The notes under the pieces: model-generated | The model's database searches: none | Told to the model about the DNA's origin: nothing | The model's input: only the letters and a program-made list of their open reading frames with translations | Position numbers and translations under genes: made by a program | Shown here: positions 57,776 to 64,000 of the stretch, piece after piece | Layout: each line of letters opens with the position of its first letter | Numbering within the stretch: position 1 is the stretch's first letter | DNA from: Malaya genurostris | Lineage: Eukaryota > Arthropoda > Insecta > Diptera > Culicidae | Direction of reading: 5' to 3' | Assembly: GCF_030247185.1 (NCBI RefSeq) | Contig: NC_080572.1 | Coordinates: 229,959,336-230,023,335 of the forward strand | DNA length: 64,000 nt

Positions 57776-59636
57776 AGTTAGTTACTAGAAATCGCATCCT
57801 CAATTTTCTTTGCAATATTTTTTGCAATATTTTAGGCAATTGATTTGCTCACAGTAAAGTTTCTCCTAGAAGTAACAAAGTTACAAGGATTTGGAGAAAT
57901 TTCAATGTAAAAATACATCTGCGCTTTCTACAATTCCGCCTTAAGCTGAGTTGGTATCTGCATCCGTGTAACACAAATGGTTTGCTATATCGAAAACGTG
58001 TGCGAAGAGTTTCATCCAAATCGGAGTATGTGAAGCCTGAAGACGTGCTACCTTTTTCAGGAATTACTCTGAATGAAGATCACAAACAACTTAGAACGTT
58101 ACGCCAACAAGTGTAATAACAATTCTCTGCAACTATTTTTGTGCACCCTGAATGAAACTAGAGAATCAACATTTTTCTAAACACCACTAGACGATCCGGA
58201 ATCTCCATTCCTATTCGGCGGGTATTATATAAACTGTAATACAAAATTTCAAAACCATAATCTAGCTCCGAATCGCCGTGTGTAACGCAATAGCCCCTAG
58301 AGCAGTGAGAACACATAGCCTTTGATCACGAAGATGAATGCATTTCCGCAACCATTAAGTGGCAGTAAGTGACATTTCCGCTCATCGGTCCGTCTATCTG
58401 TTGTATCCTAATTCGATACCATTACTACAACTGTCACCATTGCGACAGACATGTGAAAAAGAAATTATTATTCCCCGACCGCCCATGAATGATGTACTAT
58501 ATATTAATACTTTGTTTTGATTCAATTTGTTGTAAGTAATTTTCCTTCGGCTACGGTTTGCTGTTGGTTGTGTGCGTACATACTGCAGGCCTTCATTCAG
58601 AAAGGAGCACAAAGAAATTCAATTTGTTAGACAAGACAATAATCAGCTGGCGAGACGTTATTCGTCCGTCGGTGTAGTCTTCGTCATTGGCACGGCTGAA
58701 CTGGGCTGAGCGTCAGTGGAGACGGAGGGTTATTTGTCCATCGATAAGTTTCTTCGGAATAGGCTTATGTGACCAACTGGACTGTTAGCCTGTAACGAAA
58801 AATGTTCGGTAATTTTGAATATCTTCTTAAAAAAAACATGTAACTACTGCCAACCAGTGCAACACAAACAAAACAAAACAAAGGATATCGGGTACGGTAT
58901 TGTTATATATCTAATTCATTCTGCTCTAGCATCAACTAATTCAAACTACCACAGCTGTGAATAAGTTGTACCACCACACACTGTTTAACCGATTTAATGT
59001 CTGTTTACTTGCCTTCGCCAGAATGGATGTATAAAGAAACCGGAATCATCACACAAAATCTCCGTCGATCCATCGAAACAAGAATAATTACAGAATTTTT
59101 TTTTTGGTTTGATTGTATGCAATATATATATATATGGATCTGAATCTAAATTATTATACAGCTCTAGTTCAAAGCAGCCCTAAACTGTGGTGGCCCATTA
59201 TTTTTTTTACTCCTTTTACGAAACTTTGGGGAATCGAACGACCAACCAGCATTCGTGTGCCACACAACAACAATATCGACTACCGAAACCGTTCTGTTCT
59301 GTTCGGCAATAAAAGTTTACGCGTTATTAAAAGCGCATAAAAACGCCGTCTGCTACCGTCATCACCGCTCAGCAGCCACCAGCGCCGAGGATGAGTACCG
59401 TGCGTGAAAGGATGATCAACAGAAAAGGGTTTTACCGGGAAAAGGGCGAGAGATACCGAGAGAGAGAGGAAAACGCAGAAATGCGACTGTAACAGATAAA
59501 GTGCGGAAACGACGTTTTCCTCCGTTCCGTGTGGTTCGATGAAATCACTTGTTGAAATGTATGGAAGCAGGTATCACTTTATGTTATTGCCAGAGTGCAG
59601 CCACTAGTTGGTGGGTGATGTTCGAAGAAAAATGAT

Positions 59637-59671
59637 GACGACGACGACGACGATGATGATGATGATGATGG
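59637..59671. repeat. (GAC)n(GAT)n microsatellite
   Basis: About five GAC units run into about six GAT units. Confidence 0.9.
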
Positions 59672-60601
59672 CGAGGGAGAACACTAGTAGTATACACTAC
59701 CGTTTGGCTGAACAGGAAACGTGACTGTTGCATGTGTTTATTTTAAACACATCGCTAGGTTGTTGAACCTTGCCGCAGCAGGAAATCAGGTTTAGGCATG
59801 TGTTTCGGATCTGTTCCGCGGAGTGATTTGTTATAGGTTACTGAACTGATATACAAACGCATAGTGTTTGTTGAATATCATTGAAGTGGTTGATTTTTAC
59901 CTTTACTAGAGAGAGACGGGGATTTGAGAATTTGTATCAAATTTTAGCATACTGATATATTTTACTACAGTTTTGAGAGCACATAATACTGCATCAGCCC
60001 ATTTACTACTTAATTCGTTGATTCTTTTGATGTTCAATTTATTATGAGTCAAAAGATTTCAGTATATTTTGTTCATTTGATATTATGTTAACAAAAATTT
60101 TCCATTATGAGCTGTTAATGTGGTTAATGTCAGTAGCTGTCCTTGTATGACTTCGCTTTTATATGAAAGCTGTTTTAATCCAACCAGTAGTGTATCGAAG
60201 GGAACCTCGGGCGTAATGTTTTAGGGGAGCGACAAATCAACCATTGCACCAAGGGGAAAAATGGACTAGAAACGCGACGATTTTTTTAGAGGTATGATGC
60301 AGATACCACAAAGCAATTTTTTGGTGTAAAATCGATTCCATGTATTTAGAATGGCTGCACGAAACGCCATCATTTCACCCCAAGATCCCTTTCCGTACTG
60401 TATTGTGTTCAAGCCTAACTATATAACATAAAACCGAAGTACTTGCAGAAGAGCGAATAGAGTGTTTCTGATGTAAAATAGTCTAACAAATCGATTGCAC
60501 ATAGTTTTTATGACAGCAACAAACTCGTCGTACCGTTTTACCCCATTTCTTTCCTAGCTATAATATTCAGTTAAAATATGATCTACAATACAAAAGCAGA
60601 T

Positions 60602-63600
60602 GATTGGTAAACGACTGGACAATGCGCAATTCAGGTCCCAATGTGATTCATAGCCTCTTGTCCAGTAACTCCTATTCCTACCTCCCCGCGGTGCCGGCTG
60701 GGGTACGAGTACCCATAGGCAAGATCGGGTAACCAACCCCGGTGGGACCTTGGTCGTATGCTGACATGGAAGGGGGGGAGAGCAAGCCTACCCGAGCGTC
60801 TGTTCCCCATGTTGTGGGATTCTAAACAGTGCTGACACGATGGCCCTCCGACGAGACCTGAGGTTGGTACAGGCCTAACAAGCTGCCCGGAAAACACTTG
60901 TTACGTATAATCAAGGAAGAAATACGACTCGGAATAATTGGCAAAGACCTACGCGACGAAATAAGGACTACGATTGGAAGCTTGGCACATGGAACTGCAA
61001 ATCGCTTGGCTTCCCAGGATACGACCGAATGCTGTATGATGAGCTTCAAATCCGCGGCTTCGATGTCGTAGCACTGCAGGAACATTGTGGGCATCGAGCG
61101 GCTACCTTCTACCAGAGCTGTGGGAAAACCAGCGTTCTAGGAACGGGATTTGTAGTGTTGGGCAAGATGCGCCAGCGCGTGATTGGATGCCAGCCAATTA
61201 GTGCTAGGATGTGCGTATTGAAGATCAAGGGTCGTTTCTTCAATTACAGCATCATCAATGTGCACTGCCCACATGAGACGAGACCCGATGATGAGAAGGA
61301 AGCATTTTACGCACAGCTGGAACGAACCTACGACAGCTGTCCACGGCGGGATATTCATCCCGCAAAGATATCCACAAAGCCACCTGGAGATCACCTGATC
61401 AACATACGGAAAATCAAATCGACCACGTTCTCATCGCCGGGCGATTCTTCTTCGACTTCATCAATGTCCGCACCTACCGCAGTGCCAACATTGATTCTGA
61501 CCACTACCTTGTCGCACAGGAACGCCGGGACTCAATCTCGAGCAGCTACGTAGCGTTCGTACTGCAGAGGAATACGCGCAACAACTGGAGCAAGTGCTAC
61601 CAACGGAAGAGCAGCTTGATGCGGCGACTCTTGAAGACGGCTGGAGGAAAATAAGGTCCGCCGTGAGTAGCACTGCTTCAACCCTACTAGGTACGAGGTT
61701 ATCGAATCGAGGAAATGACTGGTTTGACGGCAGTTGGTCGAAGAGAAGAATGCAGCAAGGGCGAGAATGCTGCAACATTGCACTAGAGCGAACGAGAAAC
61801 GATACAAACAGGCACGGAATAGATAGAACACGGTTTTCCGGAGGAAAAAGCGCCACCAGGAAGATCAAGATCGCGAAGCGATGGAACAGCTGTACCGCGC
61901 AAATGACACACGGAAATTCTATGAGAAGGTGAACCGCTCACGTAGAGGCTTCACGCCACAGGACGAAATGTGCAGAGATACCAGTGGTAACCTTCTCAGG
62001 AACGAACGTGAGGTGATCGACAGGTGGAAGCAGTATTATGACGAACATCTGAATGGCGAAGCACAAGATACAGAGAACGGAACAGGGACCAATCTGGGTG
62101 CACGCTCAGCCGACGACAGATTCGCAGACCCCGATCTGTCGGAGATAAGTGAGGAGATCGGCTAGCTGAGGAACAACAAAGCCGCGGGCAATGACCAGTT
62201 ACCAGACGAGCTGCTCAAACATGGAGGAGAGGCACTGGCAAGAGCACTGCACTGGATTATTTCTAAGATTTGGGAGGAGGAGATTCTACCACAGGAATGG
62301 ATGGAGTGGTACAAAACCGTCTACAAAAAGGGCGATAAACTAGATTGTTGCAATTACCGCGCAATCACATTGCTCAACGCCGCTTACAAGGTACTCGCCC
62401 AAATCCTATGCCGTCGTCTATCACCAATAGCTAAGGAATTCGTAGGGCCGTATCAAGCGGGATTTACTGGAGCCCGCGCCACTACGGATCCCATATTCGC
62501 GATAAGACAAGTACTCCCGAAGTGTCGTGAATACAACGTACCCACGCATCACCTATTCATTGACTTCAAAGCGGCATACGACACAATCGATCGAGAACAG
62601 CTATGGCAGATAATGCACGAATACGATTTCCCGGATAAACTGACGCGATTGGTCAAAGCAACGATGGATAGAGTGATGTGCTACGTCCGAGTATCTGGGA
62701 CGCTCTCGAGTCCCTTCGAATCTCGGAGAGGGCTACGGCAAGGTGATGGACTCTCTTGTATGTCGAGCGAGGATCGACACGAGTGGCACGATATTCCGAA
62801 AGTCCGTACAACTGTTTGGCTTCGCTGACGATATTGATATTGTGACACGTAACCTTGAGAAGATGGCGGAAACCTACATCGGACTGAAAGCTGAAGCTAG
62901 GCGTATCGGACTGGCCATAAACGCATCAAAAACAAAATAGAAATAAGAAGAGGCCCTAGAGAAGAAACACTACGCCTCCCACCACGAATATTGATAGACG
63001 GTGACAATATCGAGGTGGTTAACGAGTTTGTGTATTTGGGCTCACTGGTGACCGCCGATAATGACACCAGCAGAGAAATACAGAGACGTATTTTGGCAGG
63101 GAATCGTGCGTACTTTGAACTCAGGAAAACCCTTCGATCGAGAAAAGTACGCCAACGCACGAAATTGATCATCTACAAAACGCTCATTAGACCGGTTGTT
63201 CTCTATGGCCACGAGACCTGGACTTTGTTGGCAGAGGACCATCGCGCCCTCAGTGTTTTTGAAAGAAAGGTGCTGAGAACCATCTATGGCGGAGTGCAGA
63301 TGGACGACGGAACGTGGTGACGGCGTATGAATCACGAATTGCAACAGCTGCTAGGAGAACCACCCATCGTACGGACAGCTAAAATCGGACGTCTACGATG
63401 GGCTGGGCATGTCATAAGAATGTCGGACGACAGCCCAGTGAAAATGGTTCTTGAATCTAATCCGACTGGTACAAGAAGAAGAGGAGCGCAGCGAGCAAGG
63501 TGGATCGATCAAGTGGAGGGTGATCTCAGAAGCGTCCGTGCCTTGAGTGGCTGGCGACGAGCAGCCATGGACCGAGTTATGTGGGGACGTATTCTTGATA

Positions 63601-63643
63601 CAGTAAAGGACAGCCCAGGCCTATAGCTGTTAGGTAAGGTAAG
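60602..63643 (+). mobile_element. RTE-clade LINE, full span but degenerate
   Basis: A perfect 13-bp target duplication, TACAAAAGCAGAT, flanks the element (60589-60601 and 63644-63656). At about 3.0 kb it is close to a complete RTE element. The 3' end is the short direct repeat GGTAAGGTAAG rather than a long A tail, as is typical of RTE. The coding region is broken in several places. JAM1 of Aedes aegypti belongs to this clade; identity with it is not established. Confidence 0.88.
60890..63625 (+). pseudogene. RTE endonuclease and reverse transcriptase, multiply disrupted
   Basis: Endonuclease: WKLGTWNCKSLGFPGYDR, DVVALQEHC and YSIINVHCPHE are readable, but after LERTYDSCPRRD an internal deletion removes the GDxN region and shifts the frame; SANIDSDHYLVAQ then follows in another frame. 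Reverse transcriptase: a stop at 62163-62165 before LRNNKAAGNDQLPDELLKHG, then YKKGDKLDCCNYRAITLLNA, LFIDFKAAYDTIDREQLWQI and GLRQGDGLSC. A deletion and frameshift occur there, then FADDIDIVTRN. A stop follows NASKTK, and after another shift VNEFVYLGSLVT appears, with a stop after DDGTW. The C-terminus (GRLRWAGHVIRMSDDSPVKM) ends at 63625. It is dead. Confidence 0.88.
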
Positions 63644-63656
63644 TACAAAAGCAGAT

Positions 63657-64000
63657 TCAGTACGATCTATCATTATTGGTTCCTATTACGTACAAAATAT
63701 CTGTGGTCCAATTAAATACAATGGGAGTGACAGTAGTAGCCTGTTGACCTCATTTTACCCCAATTTATTCAATCAATTGGTTTAATTTTCTTTCACTTTC
63801 TTTTATTATGGAGAAAGACCTAAAACTAACATTCTTTCTTTCTATTATTATGGAGAAAGACCTAAAACTAACATTACAAATGGATTCAATGACCGCACGT
63901 ACCGTGGTATACCGTTTTACCCCAGTTAATTGAAAAAAGTCGTATTTCTGATTAAACTTTTTTTCACGTACCAAAAGGAGGCTGCCCAGTGAAATTTGTA
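63657..64000. other. Intergenic with a 40-bp tandem duplication
   Basis: The unit with ATTATGGAGAAAGACCTAAA occurs twice in a row (about 63796-63833 and 63837-63875). Nothing coding is recognised up to the right edge. Confidence 0.6.

Larger units (their letters stand above)
57255..60588. other. Intergenic, GC-richer in its middle part
   Basis: Holds repeat pair R copy 2 and a third copy of the AAATCGGAG-type repeat (about 57965-58045). From about 58300 to 59720 the sequence is GC-richer, with short purine-rich tracts. A 34-codon frame starts at the ATG at 59391 but shows nothing recognisable. No gene supported. Confidence 0.4.

Noticed and set aside
59391..59492. 34-codon frame rich in Arg and Glu
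   Set aside because: It lies in a purine-rich GAGAGA tract that explains the composition; no other support.

Overview
The window looks like a repeat-rich, AT-rich stretch of a mosquito genome (Culicidae, probably a culicine such as Aedes). I infer this from the kinds of elements present: a Jockey-clade retrotransposon resembling the Juan family, an I-clade retrotransposon resembling MosquI, an RTE-clade element, tRNA-derived SINEs resembling Feilai, several mariner-like elements and hAT-type non-autonomous elements. No database could be searched, so family names are by resemblance. Only one convincing host gene is visible: the 3' end of a C2H2 zinc-finger gene at the left edge (1-750), whose 5' part lies outside the window.

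Layout. 1-8.7 kb: the zinc-finger 3' exon, one copy of a large dispersed repeat (called family A here), a short hAT-like MITE and a dead mariner with intact ends (3947-5104). 8.7-16.2 kb: three family A copies (one carrying a mariner remnant), a nested foldback element (10073-10454), a SINE and a third mariner remnant (15511-16198). 16.2-21.5 kb: mostly unique sequence with a foldback element and a TTCGGTAAT-rich MITE. 21.5-30.7 kb: one composite block bounded by hAT-like ends and an 8-bp target duplication. Inside it sit two family A copies, a SINE and a full-length Juan-like LINE (22781-27566). 30.7-47.5 kb: mainly non-coding sequence with a long AAT microsatellite, two hAT MITEs, a pre-miRNA-like hairpin, repeat pairs, family A remnants, GC-richer blocks of unknown role, a candidate TATA promoter with a micro-exon (43172-43260), and a SINE on the minus strand. 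47.6-53.7 kb: a structurally intact I-clade LINE with both reading frames open. 53.7-57.3 kb: a GTTAC-rich satellite array split by a family A copy that itself carries a hAT MITE and a mariner. 57.3-60.6 kb: unique and GC-richer sequence. 60.6-63.6 kb: a degenerate but full-span RTE element with a 13-bp target duplication.

How the parts relate. Most of the window is layered transposon insertion, and target-site duplications that I could read directly give relative ages at several points. The I element is the only autonomous copy with no visible lesion. The Juan-like copy has one apparent single-base frameshift in ORF1. The mariners, RTE copy and older fragments are inactive. The non-autonomous elements (SINEs, hAT MITEs) would have depended on machinery encoded elsewhere. 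The LINE proteins would assemble in the cytoplasm on their own RNA and integrate by target-primed reverse transcription in the nucleus.
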